A DNA stretch of 6,013 nucleotides from Acidimicrobiaceae bacterium (GCA_003151555.1 PLXU01000122.1:1-6013), one strand, 5' to 3'. Counted from the stretch's first letter, positions 1 through 5,269 are shown. Program-made: numbers and translations. The notes: generated by a model from the letters alone, not told the origin.

Positions 1-60
1 CTTGCCGTGGTTCGCCTTCTTCTTCGCGCGTATCTTGCGCTTATTAGTCCGCTTTGACAT
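1..60 (-). CDS. Ribosomal protein bL37-like ultrashort basic protein (C-terminus cut by window edge)
   Basis: Read on the minus strand from the ATG at 60-58, the 20 visible codons are open and encode a very basic peptide that starts MSKRTNKRKIRAKKK and continues ANHGK at the edge. Eleven of the 20 residues are Lys, Arg or His. From memory, actinobacterial large-subunit protein bL37 is about 24 residues, opens with a similar basic run and ends in a segment like ANHGKRPN. If so, only about four codons and the stop lie outside the window. The family is thought to be a structural peptide bound to 23S rRNA. No Shine-Dalgarno precedes the ATG, but a TAACAT hexamer ends 8 bases before it, which fits a leaderless transcript. 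The gene is divergent from rsmI. The identification rests on recalled family sequence and on an incomplete ORF. A chance basic ORF is the alternative. Confidence 0.7.
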   Translation of the reverse strand, partial: MSKRTNKRKIRAKKKANHGK

Positions 61-81
61 AGGTGACAATGTTAGTAGGTG
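54..81 (+). promoter_or_regulatory. Candidate promoter for rsmI (TTGACA / TAGGTG)
   Basis: A perfect -35 hexamer TTGACA lies at 54-59. Sixteen bases downstream, at 76-81, is TAGGTG, a poor -10 that keeps only the leading TA. Transcription would start near position 88, leaving a short leader that contains the AAGGAG at 103-108. The -35 overlaps the start codon of the divergent bL37-like gene, so the two promoters would be back to back. The weak -10 keeps confidence low. Confidence 0.3.
69..74 (-). promoter_or_regulatory. Candidate -10 box for a leaderless bL37-like transcript
   Basis: On the minus strand the hexamer TAACAT fits the actinobacterial TANNNT -10 pattern. Eight bases separate it from the ATG at 60-58, so transcription would begin at or next to the start codon. 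This agrees with the absence of a ribosome binding site. No good -35 was found at normal spacing, so the call is weak. Confidence 0.35.
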
Positions 82-102
82 GAGGGCTCGACGGGCCAAA
101 CG

Positions 103-108
103 AAGGAG
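103..108 (+). promoter_or_regulatory. Shine-Dalgarno that decides the rsmI start
   Basis: AAGGAG at 103-108 is a strong match to the 16S anti-Shine-Dalgarno. It is 5 bases from the GTG at 114 and 2 bases from the GTG at 111. The upstream in-frame starts GTG 63 and ATG 69 have no site at usable spacing: AGGTGA at 61-66 is only 2 bases before ATG 69. This favours translation from 114. Confidence 0.6.
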
Positions 109-113
109 TCGTG

Positions 114-989
114 GTGGAAGAAGCAGCGAACAGTGCGACCCCCGGTCAATTGGTGGTTGTGGCGACGCCGCTGGGCAATCTCGGCGACATCTCGCGTCGG
201 GCGCTGGAGCTGTTGACGCTCGCCGACGTCATCTACTGCGAAGACACGCGTCACTCGAGCACGCTGTTCAGTGCGCACGACATTGCCGTCAGGCGCCGAC
301 TGCGCGCCCTGCACGAGCACAACGAAGCGTCGCTCTGCGCCGAGATCGTCGAGCGTGTTCGCGACGGTCAATTGGTCGTGCTGATCAGTGACGCCGGCAC
401 GCCGGGCATCAGCGACCCGGGCAGTCGCGTCGTGGCGGCCGTGGCCGACGCGGGCCTGGTGGTGACGACGGCTCCCGGTGCGACGGCGGTGATCGCTGCG
501 CTCACCGTCAGCGGCCTCGCGACCGATCGGTTCGTCATGGAAGGGTTCATGGCTCGCAAGTCGGGCGAGCGCGAACTCATGTACCAACAGTGGGCGCACG
601 AACCGCGGACCATCGTCTTTTACGAATCGCCCCAACGGGTGGTGACGACCTTGGGCGAGATGGCGCAACGTTTCGCCGAGCGCCGAGTCGCGGTCGTGCG
701 TGAGATGACCAAGCTGCACGAGGAGGTGGTGCGCGGAAGCGTCGCGAGGGTGGCCGAGATCTTCAAGGACCGTGACGTGTTGGGCGAGATCGTGGTGGTG
801 CTTGAGGGTGCGTGCGAGGCGCCGGCGCTCGACGACGACACCATTCGCGCGGCCCTGGCCGAGCAGTTAGCGAGTGGCGCCAGCGTGCGCGACGCGGTCT
901 CCCACGTTGAAGAGGCGCTCGGCGTCGCACACCGCACGGCTTACCTGTTGGCGTTGGAACTGCGCGCCGAGAACGGCGCGGGTCAGTAA
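114..989 (+). CDS. rsmI: 16S rRNA (cytidine-1402-2'-O)-methyltransferase RsmI
   Basis: RsmI uses S-adenosylmethionine to methylate the 2'-O of C1402 in the ribosomal P site. From GTG 114 the protein has 291 residues, normal for the family. Visible family motifs are VATPLGNLGD at 16-25, CEDTRH at 42-47, an EHNE motif after it, SDAGTPGISDPG from residue 92, then PGATAVIAAL, GFMARKSGE, FYESPQR, EMTKLHEEVVRG and a late GEIVVVLEG. These are the tetrapyrrole-methylase-fold signatures of RsmI, and all are intact. The reading frame is open further upstream, to GTG 63 and ATG 69. GTG 114 was chosen because of the AAGGAG at 103-108 and because the conserved fold starts only about 12 residues later. The stop is TAA 987-989, 9 bases before metG, so the two are probably cotranscribed. 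rsmI also precedes the metG/tatD/rpfB/rsmA region in mycobacteria. Identity is secure; the exact start is less so. Confidence 0.95.
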   Translation: MEEAANSATPGQLVVVATPLGNLGDISRRALELLTLADVIYCEDTRHSSTLFSAHDIAVRRRLRALHEHNEASLCAEIVERVRDGQLVVLISDAGTPGISDPGSRVVAAVADAGLVVTTAPGATAVIAALTVSGLATDRFVMEGFMARKSGERELMYQQWAHEPRTIVFYESPQRVVTTLGEMAQRFAERRVAVVREMTKLHEEVVRGSVARVAEIFKDRDVLGEIVVVLEGACEAPALDDDTIRAALAEQLASGASVRDAVSHVEEALGVAHRTAYLLALELRAENGAGQ

Positions 990-998
990 CCTCTTCCG

Positions 999-2531
999 AT
1001 GGGTCGTTTCTACATCACCACCCCGATTTACTACGTCAACGATGCCCCCCACGTCGGGCACGCCTATACGACGGTCAACGCTGACGCCCTCGCGCGCTGG
1101 CACCGGCTGGTGGGCGACGAGACGAAATTCCTCACCGGCACCGACGAGCACGGCCAGAAAGTCGCGGACGCCGCCGCCAAGAGCGCACTGTCACCCCACG
1201 AGTGGACCGATCAAACTTCGATGCGTTTTCGCGAGGCCTGGGACGCGATGAACATCAGCTACGACGACTTCATCCGCACCACCGAGGCGCGTCACTTCGA
1301 GAGCGTGCAGAAGTTCTTGAGCGCCATCTACGACAACGGCCATATTTACAAGGATGTCTACAAGGGCCTGTACTGCGTCAGTTGCGAGGATTACTACATG
1401 TACGAAGCGAGCGACCACGGCAAGTGTCCGGTGCACGGCATCGTGCTCACGGAGATGGAAGAAGAGAACTGGTTCTTTCGCTTGAGCGCGTTCGAGGACC
1501 GGCTGCTCGAGTACTACGCCTCGCACCCGCAGTTCGTGACGCCCGAAACCAAGCGCAACGAGGCGCTCTCCTTCGTCAAGGGTGGTTTGAAGGACATCTC
1601 TATCACCCGAACGTCAATTGACTGGGGTGTGCCCGTGCCCTGGGATGAGCGCCACGTGTTCTACGTCTGGTACGACGCGCTCATCAATTACTTGACGGCT
1701 ATTGGCTACGGGAGCGATGACGATGAGGTCGCCACGTGGTGGCCGCACTCGCATCACCTCATCGGCAAGGAGATCATCCGCTTCCACTGCGTGTGGTGGC
1801 CCGCGATGTGCATGGCGGCCGGGTTGGAGCCCGTCTCACACGTCCAGGTCCACGGTTGGCTCTTGGTCGGGGGCAAGAAGTTGTCCAAGACCATGGCTGC
1901 GCGCGGTGACGTGAAGCTGACCGACATTTCCCCCGTCCTGCTGACGGATGAATACGGCGTCGATCCAATCCGTTACTACTTGCTGCGCGAGACGGCATTG
2001 GGAAATGACGGGGACTTCTCTTTAGAGGGAATCGTCCAGCGCTACAACACCGACCTCGCGAACAACCTGGGCAACCTGGTGGCCCGGGTCGCCACGGTGG
2101 TGCATTCGAAGTGCGCGGGCGTGGGTCCCGTGGCGCAGATGAATTCGCCGTTGCGCGAGCACGCCGAATTGGCGGTGTCCGAGACCCAGTCGGCGTGGAA
2201 CCGGTTCGCCCCCCAGGCCGCACTCGAGGCAACGTGGGGCCTCATCGGTGCGACCAACGCCTACCTCGAACAACTGGCCCCGTGGAAGATGGAACCCGGT
2301 CCCGAGGTCAACAACGTCATGGGCGACGCGTTGGAGGCAATCCGTCTCGTCAGCATTCTCGCCTCGCCGGCGATGCCCGCGACCTGCGATGAAATCTGGA
2401 CTCGCATTGGAATGGCGGGAAAACCGACCGACGCCGTCTTCAACGAAAGTTGCGTGTGGGCGCACGAAACGGCGAGTCGACCGGTGATTAAGGGCGACCC
2501 ACTCTTTCCTCGCATCAAGAGCGACGAGTGA
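999..2531 (+). CDS. metG: Methionyl-tRNA synthetase
   Basis: MetRS attaches methionine to initiator and elongator tRNA-Met in the cytoplasm. The 510-residue protein is a class I synthetase. The opening FYITTPIYYVND leads into the HIGH-type motif HVGH at 18-21. A zinc knuckle has Cys126, Cys129, Cys143 and His146. The WYDALINYL segment and a KMSKS-type loop KLSKT at 294-298 follow. A helical anticodon-binding domain (RYNTDLANNLGNL onward) fills the C-terminal third. There is no C-terminal EMAP/Trbp111-like tRNA-binding domain, as in other short MetRS forms. ATG 999 is the only sensible start because the conserved core begins at residue 4. No clear Shine-Dalgarno precedes it, only a pyrimidine-rich CTCTTCC, so ribosomes may arrive from rsmI 9 bases upstream. 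The TGA at 2529-2531 overlaps the GTG start of tatD. The KLSKT variant is a mild departure from KMSKS and probably still functional. Confidence 0.97.
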   Translation: MGRFYITTPIYYVNDAPHVGHAYTTVNADALARWHRLVGDETKFLTGTDEHGQKVADAAAKSALSPHEWTDQTSMRFREAWDAMNISYDDFIRTTEARHFESVQKFLSAIYDNGHIYKDVYKGLYCVSCEDYYMYEASDHGKCPVHGIVLTEMEEENWFFRLSAFEDRLLEYYASHPQFVTPETKRNEALSFVKGGLKDISITRTSIDWGVPVPWDERHVFYVWYDALINYLTAIGYGSDDDEVATWWPHSHHLIGKEIIRFHCVWWPAMCMAAGLEPVSHVQVHGWLLVGGKKLSKTMAARGDVKLTDISPVLLTDEYGVDPIRYYLLRETALGNDGDFSLEGIVQRYNTDLANNLGNLVARVATVVHSKCAGVGPVAQMNSPLREHAELAVSETQSAWNRFAPQAALEATWGLIGATNAYLEQLAPWKMEPGPEVNNVMGDALEAIRLVSILASPAMPATCDEIWTRIGMAGKPTDAVFNESCVWAHETASRPVIKGDPLFPRIKSDE

Positions 2532-3319
2532 GTCACTGGACCGACGCGCACTGCCACCTGCAGGATCGCTTCTTCTCCGATGACCAGGTGGGGGCCAGTG
2601 CCCAGGCCGCGCTGGCGCGTGCCTACGAGTCCGGCGTCGATCGCGTAGTGGTCATCGGCACCGACGCGACTACCTCGCGCGAGGCCCTGGCGATAGCGGA
2701 CCTCGCGGGGCCCGTCGAGATCTACGCCACCGTGGGCCTGCATCCCCACGAGGCCACCCACGATATTGCCCCGATTCTGGCCTTGGCCCGGGCCGGCCAC
2801 CCCCGCCTGGTGGGGATCGGGGAGTGCGGTTTTGACTACTTCTATGAACATTCGCCCCGTTCGGCCCAGAGCGAGGCCTTTCGCCTCCAGATCGCCCTGG
2901 CCCAGGAATTGGACCTGGCCCTGGTGGTGCACGCCCGCGACGCGTTTGACGATCTCTGGGACGTGTTTGCCAGCGAGGGCGTCCCGTCGCGCACGGTGAT
3001 CCACTGCTTCACCGGAACGGCGCAGGACGCGCAGCGTTGCCTCGAACTCGGATGTGATATTTCGTTCTCCGGCATCGTCACCTTCAAGAACGCCGACTCG
3101 TTGCGCGAGGCCGCGAAGTTGGTGCCGCTCGATCGTCTGCACGTCGAGACGGATAGTCCCTTCTTGGCGCCGGTCCCGCACCGGGGTCGGGCCAATGAAC
3201 CAGCGATGGTGAGCGTGGTGGGCGAATACTTGGCTGCACTTAGGGGAGAAGAGGTCGTCACGCTGCGCGACGCGACCTCGGCCAATTCGGCGCGTTTGTT
3301 CAACCTGCCGGCTCGATAA
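2528..3319 (+). CDS. tatD: TatD-family metal-dependent DNase/hydrolase
   Basis: The 263-residue protein is of usual TatD length and is predicted to be a cytoplasmic TIM-barrel hydrolase that uses two divalent metals. Family members are 3'-5' exonucleases or DNases; the substrate here cannot be read from sequence. All expected metal ligands are visible: the HCH pair His8/His10 in TDAHCHL, Glu99 in GIGECGFDYF, His135 in VVHARD, His159 in VIHCFTGT, and Asp209 in VETDSPFLAP. The GTG start at 2528-2530 shares four bases (GTGA) with the metG stop, and there is only a weak AAGAGC upstream, so translation is probably coupled to metG. The same metG-tatD pairing is common in actinobacteria and firmicutes. 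TAA at 3317-3319 ends the gene and is followed by the longest gap in the window. The name tatD is historical; nothing here suggests a link to Tat export. Confidence 0.94.
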   Translation: MSHWTDAHCHLQDRFFSDDQVGASAQAALARAYESGVDRVVVIGTDATTSREALAIADLAGPVEIYATVGLHPHEATHDIAPILALARAGHPRLVGIGECGFDYFYEHSPRSAQSEAFRLQIALAQELDLALVVHARDAFDDLWDVFASEGVPSRTVIHCFTGTAQDAQRCLELGCDISFSGIVTFKNADSLREAAKLVPLDRLHVETDSPFLAPVPHRGRANEPAMVSVVGEYLAALRGEEVVTLRDATSANSARLFNLPAR

Positions 3320-3380
3320 ATATCGCCTGACTAGGCATTACCCGTGGCCGCGCTTTCCCCCACGCGCGACGAGCCCGCCT

Positions 3381-3389
3381 TGCTAGCGT
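3381..3389 (+). promoter_or_regulatory. Candidate extended -10 promoter for the PASTA/barrel gene
   Basis: TGCTAGCGT reads as an extended -10 (TGN followed by TANNNT). It lies in the tatD-downstream gap, with no good -35 at 16-18 bases upstream. Transcription would start near 3396, giving a leader of about 45 bases before CTG 3441. The gap contrasts with the overlapping genes around it, so an internal promoter for the PASTA gene, rsmA and ispE is plausible. The rest of 3320-3440 shows only weak inverted repeats (GCCT/AGGC at 3326-3337; GCCTTG 3377-3382 with CAAGGC 3408-3413; GACAA 3406-3410, which could pair with TTGTC at 3389-3393 or 3418-3422) and no convincing terminator. Confidence 0.35.
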
Positions 3390-3427
3390 TGTCGGTGGAA
3401 AGTCTGACAAGGCACCATTGTCCTGGC

Positions 3428-3433
3428 GGAGGG
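3428..3433 (+). promoter_or_regulatory. Strong Shine-Dalgarno pointing to a CTG start at 3441
   Basis: GGAGGG at 3428-3433 is a strong ribosome binding site. Seven bases separate it from CTG 3441, an ideal spacing. A second GGAG at 3435-3438 is too close to that codon. The conventional in-frame start, TTG 3477, is 43 bases downstream of the site and has none of its own. No ATG, GTG or TTG lies in frame between the in-frame stop at 3405 and 3477. Confidence 0.55.
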
Positions 3434-3440
3434 TGGAGAT

Positions 3441-4457
3441 CTGAGGGCAACAATCCAACGGACGCTGTGTGGTCCGTTGTCGCTTTTGACCGTGATGAGC
3501 CTGGTGGCGACTTCACTGGTGTTCACGACGTCCTCAGTGGGGGCGGCTTCGTCGCACGCCCCCATGCACATGCCCAACGTGGTCGGGCGCACCCGCGCGC
3601 AGCTCTACGCCATCATGCGACACGACGAGCTTTATTTCTCCACCCGGGGTCCGGGAAGTTCGGATGGCAAGTGGCGCACCGTGGCGGCCCAGTCTCCGGC
3701 GCCGGGCAAGCTCGTGGCCTGGCACTCGACGGTGCACATCACGACGTCGCTGTCGGCCTACCGCGGACCTCGGGCTGTACCGCGGCTACTGGGGCTCACC
3801 CGGGCCCAGGTCTACGCCGTGATGAGACGGGCCGACCTCTATTTCACGACCCGGGGACCCGGAAGTGTAGGCGGCACTTGGCTTGTGGTGCGCCGCCAGT
3901 CTCCGGCCCCGGGCACCCGGGTGGCCTGGCACTCCTCGGTGCTGCTTACGACGAGCCTCACAAGACCCCGCCCCAAGCCGGTGAGGACGAAGCCCAAGCC
4001 CAAGCCCACACCCACGAAAACGACCACCACGACGATGAAAGCGCACCCGATCTCCACGACAACCTCGTCGACGACATCGACGACATCGACGACATCGACC
4101 ACCACGACCACCTACCCGGGCGAGACGACCACCACCACGTCTTCGACGTCGACGTCGACGACGACCACGACCACGGTGCCGACGACCACCACCACCATCA
4201 AGCGATCGAAGTCGCGCGATTATCGCGTGGGCATCGCCACCTGGTACAACTTCATTCCCGGACGCTGCGCGACGTGGTACCTGCCGCTCGGCACGCGCGT
4301 GCGCGTACGTGACCTCGCCACCGGCAAGGTCATCGTCTGTCGCGCCACCGACCGCGAAGGTGCGCGCGGCAACCGGGTGGTGGACCTCTCCGAGACGCAG
4401 TTCGCGCAATTGACGCCGCTCTGGCACGGGGTCCTACGTGTCAGAGTCTCCTGGTGA
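3441..4457 (+). CDS. Exported PASTA-PASTA-Thr/Ser linker-RlpA-like barrel protein in the rpfB/yabE slot
   Basis: This is a predicted secreted cell-wall protein. Numbering is from CTG 3441 (338 residues); from TTG 3477 it has 326. A signal peptide is visible: arginines at 2 and 7, a hydrophobic core at about 13-28, and a likely cut after VGA (33-35). Two PASTA-like repeats follow (about 44-106 and 113-172), each with a P..(V/L)(V/L)G start and a QSPAPG motif. PASTA domains bind peptidoglycan or muropeptides. A basic Lys/Pro stretch from about 175 leads into a Thr/Ser-rich linker to about 254, likely a wall-spanning spacer. Residues 261-338 form an RlpA/DPBB-like domain (GIATWY, LPLGTRVRV, NRVVDLS) that resembles lytic transglycosylases. 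Cys276 and Cys300 could form a disulfide. The TGA overlaps the rsmA GTG by four bases. CTG was preferred because of the GGAGGG 7 bases upstream and because TTG removes both n-region arginines. Domain calls are firm; catalytic activity is not shown. Confidence 0.85.
   Translation: MRATIQRTLCGPLSLLTVMSLVATSLVFTTSSVGAASSHAPMHMPNVVGRTRAQLYAIMRHDELYFSTRGPGSSDGKWRTVAAQSPAPGKLVAWHSTVHITTSLSAYRGPRAVPRLLGLTRAQVYAVMRRADLYFTTRGPGSVGGTWLVVRRQSPAPGTRVAWHSSVLLTTSLTRPRPKPVRTKPKPKPTPTKTTTTTMKAHPISTTTSSTTSTTSTTSTTTTTYPGETTTTTSSTSTSTTTTTTVPTTTTTIKRSKSRDYRVGIATWYNFIPGRCATWYLPLGTRVRVRDLATGKVIVCRATDREGARGNRVVDLSETQFAQLTPLWHGVLRVRVSW
3456..3479 (+). promoter_or_regulatory. Perfect 8-bp hairpin over the early codons and the TTG alternative start
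   Basis: CAACGGAC (3456-3463) and GTCCGTTG (3472-3479) are exact reverse complements separated by an 8-base loop. The downstream arm contains the TTG at 3477. In mRNA the hairpin would bury that start. It begins 15 bases after CTG 3441 and so would lie at the edge of the initiating ribosome footprint. No U-tract follows, so it is not an intrinsic terminator. A translational control or mRNA-stability role is inference. The stem is exact, but 8 bp can also arise by chance. Confidence 0.5.
3591..3749 (+). repeat. Internal direct repeat, copy 1 (PASTA-like unit)
   Basis: This 159-base, 53-codon unit begins TRAQLYAIMR and ends HITTS. It aligns without gaps to the second copy at 3798-3956. By hand, 35 of 53 residues are identical, and nearly unbroken shared blocks include LYF-TRGPGS, QSPAPG and VAWHS. 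DNA similarity remains visible, so the protein grew by in-frame tandem duplication with a period of 207 bases (69 codons). Confidence 0.85.
3798..3956 (+). repeat. Internal direct repeat, copy 2 (PASTA-like unit)
   Basis: This second 159-base copy begins TRAQVYAVMR and ends LLTTS. It retains the same TRGPGS, QSPAPG and VAWHS blocks as copy 1. Differences cluster in the middle of the unit (positions 21-33), where surface loops would be expected. The equal lengths indicate no indels since duplication. Confidence 0.85.
4071..4097 (+). repeat. Three tandem 9-bp units in the Thr/Ser linker
   Basis: ACGACATCG occurs three times head to tail, each unit encoding Thr-Thr-Ser. Because 9 is a multiple of 3, gain or loss of a unit would change linker length without breaking the frame. 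The flanking codons continue the same ACG/ACC/TCG pattern, so the repeat is part of a longer low-complexity tract. Confidence 0.8.
4143..4160 (+). repeat. Three tandem TCGACG hexamers in the Thr/Ser linker
   Basis: TCGACG repeats three times in frame, encoding Ser-Thr pairs, and is followed by a run of ACG/ACC threonine codons. With the 9-bp array upstream it is a second site where replication slippage could alter linker length in frame. Confidence 0.75.
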
Positions 4458-5269
4458 CCCATACCCGCACCGAACTGGTAGCCCTGCTCGAGACCCACGG
4501 ACTCAAACCCTCGCGCGCGCTCGGCCAGAACTTCGTGGTCGACCCCAACACCGTGCGGCGCATTGCCCGTCTCGCCCACGTCGGCGAGGGCGACCTGGTG
4601 CTCGAGATCGGTGCCGGGCTGGGATCACTGACCCTGGCCTTGGTCGAAACGGGGGCCGAAGTACAGGCCATGGAAGTCGATCGCTACTTGGTGGGTCCGC
4701 TGCGAACGGTGGTCGAACCCCACGGCGTCACCGTGCACCACGCCGACGCCCTGCACGCCAACTACCACGAGTTGCTGGGCGGGCGCGAGGCGGTCGTGGT
4801 GGCCAATCTGCCCTACAACGTGGCGACGCCACTGGTCCTGCAGTTGCTCGAGACCCAGCCGCTCATTCGACGCATGCTGGTCATGGTGCAAAAGGAAGTG
4901 GGCGAGCGCTTCGCCGCCCAGGCCGGCGACGAGGCCTACGGCGCCGCCTCGCTGCGCCTGCAGTACTTCGCCGAGGCGCAAGTGGTGGGCAAGGTCGCCC
5001 CGACGGTCTTTCTGCCCAAGCCGAACGTCGACTCGGCGCTGGTGTCCATCGTGCGCCACGAACGGGTCCGCATCGACCCCGCGATCGTGAGCGAAGCCGC
5101 GCTCTTTGAGGTCATCCGCACCTCGTTCGGCCAGCGCCGCAAGATGCTGCGCCGCTCGCTGGCCGGCTGGGTCAGCGAGGGGGTCTTCGAACGCGCCGAC
5201 ATTGCCGCGACGCGCCGGCCCGAAGAGTTGACCCTCGAGGAGTTTGCCCGTCTGGCGGCGGCGCGATGA
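4454..5269 (+). CDS. rsmA: 16S rRNA (adenine-1518/1519-N6) dimethyltransferase RsmA/KsgA
   Basis: RsmA transfers four methyl groups from S-adenosylmethionine to two adjacent adenines near the 3' end of 16S rRNA during late 30S assembly. The 271-residue protein has the complete signature: ALGQNFVVD near residue 22, the SAM-binding loop EIGAGLG at 51-57, acidic Glu74 in MEVDRY, the catalytic NLPY at 118-121, then MVQKEVGERF, VFLPKPNVDSALV and the C-terminal SFGQRRKMLRRSL. The GTG start at 4454-4456 overlaps the upstream TGA (GTGA) and has no good Shine-Dalgarno, which fits translational coupling to the PASTA/barrel gene. The TGA at 5267-5269 in turn overlaps the ATG of ispE. The rsmA-ispE pair directly after the rpfB-position gene is the usual actinobacterial order. 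Loss of this enzyme gives kasugamycin resistance in other bacteria. All key residues are intact. Confidence 0.97.
   Translation: MTHTRTELVALLETHGLKPSRALGQNFVVDPNTVRRIARLAHVGEGDLVLEIGAGLGSLTLALVETGAEVQAMEVDRYLVGPLRTVVEPHGVTVHHADALHANYHELLGGREAVVVANLPYNVATPLVLQLLETQPLIRRMLVMVQKEVGERFAAQAGDEAYGAASLRLQYFAEAQVVGKVAPTVFLPKPNVDSALVSIVRHERVRIDPAIVSEAALFEVIRTSFGQRRKMLRRSLAGWVSEGVFERADIAATRRPEELTLEEFARLAAAR

Noticed and set aside
63..113. Longer rsmI N-terminus from GTG 63 or ATG 69
   Set aside because: Neither start has a site at usable spacing, the added residues are Gly-rich and unlike the family, and AAGGAG at 103-108 points to GTG 114. It is not fully excluded.
2..391. Plus-strand open frame over the left edge with an Arg-rich product
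   Set aside because: It covers the rsmI 5' half in the wrong frame and the complement of the bL37-like gene. The composition is typical of off-frame GC-rich DNA.
2261..3181. 306-codon open frame on the minus strand across metG and tatD
   Set aside because: This is an antisense shadow of GC-rich codons. Both genes on the plus strand have complete family motifs over the same bases, and the antisense product resembles nothing I know.
3326..3368. Possible terminator after tatD
   Set aside because: GCCT/AGGC is only a 4-bp stem, and CGTGG 3343-3347 with CCACG 3360-3364 competes with CGCGC/GCGCG. Neither is followed by a T-run.
3320..3440. c-di-AMP (ydaO-type) riboswitch upstream of a wall-hydrolase gene
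   Set aside because: It would fit the gene type, but the gap is short and I cannot find the conserved GGGGAACC-like core.
4071..4160. CRISPR-like or regulatory repeat array
   Set aside because: The units are 6-9 bases, contiguous and in frame with a Thr/Ser linker. There are no spacers, so it is coding low complexity.
3344..4312. Long open frame on the plus strand giving an Asp/His-rich protein
   Set aside because: It overlaps the PASTA/barrel gene in another frame. Its DDIDDID and HHDH runs are the frame-shifted reading of ACG/ACC/TCG threonine-serine codons. It has no ribosome binding site and no recognisable domain.
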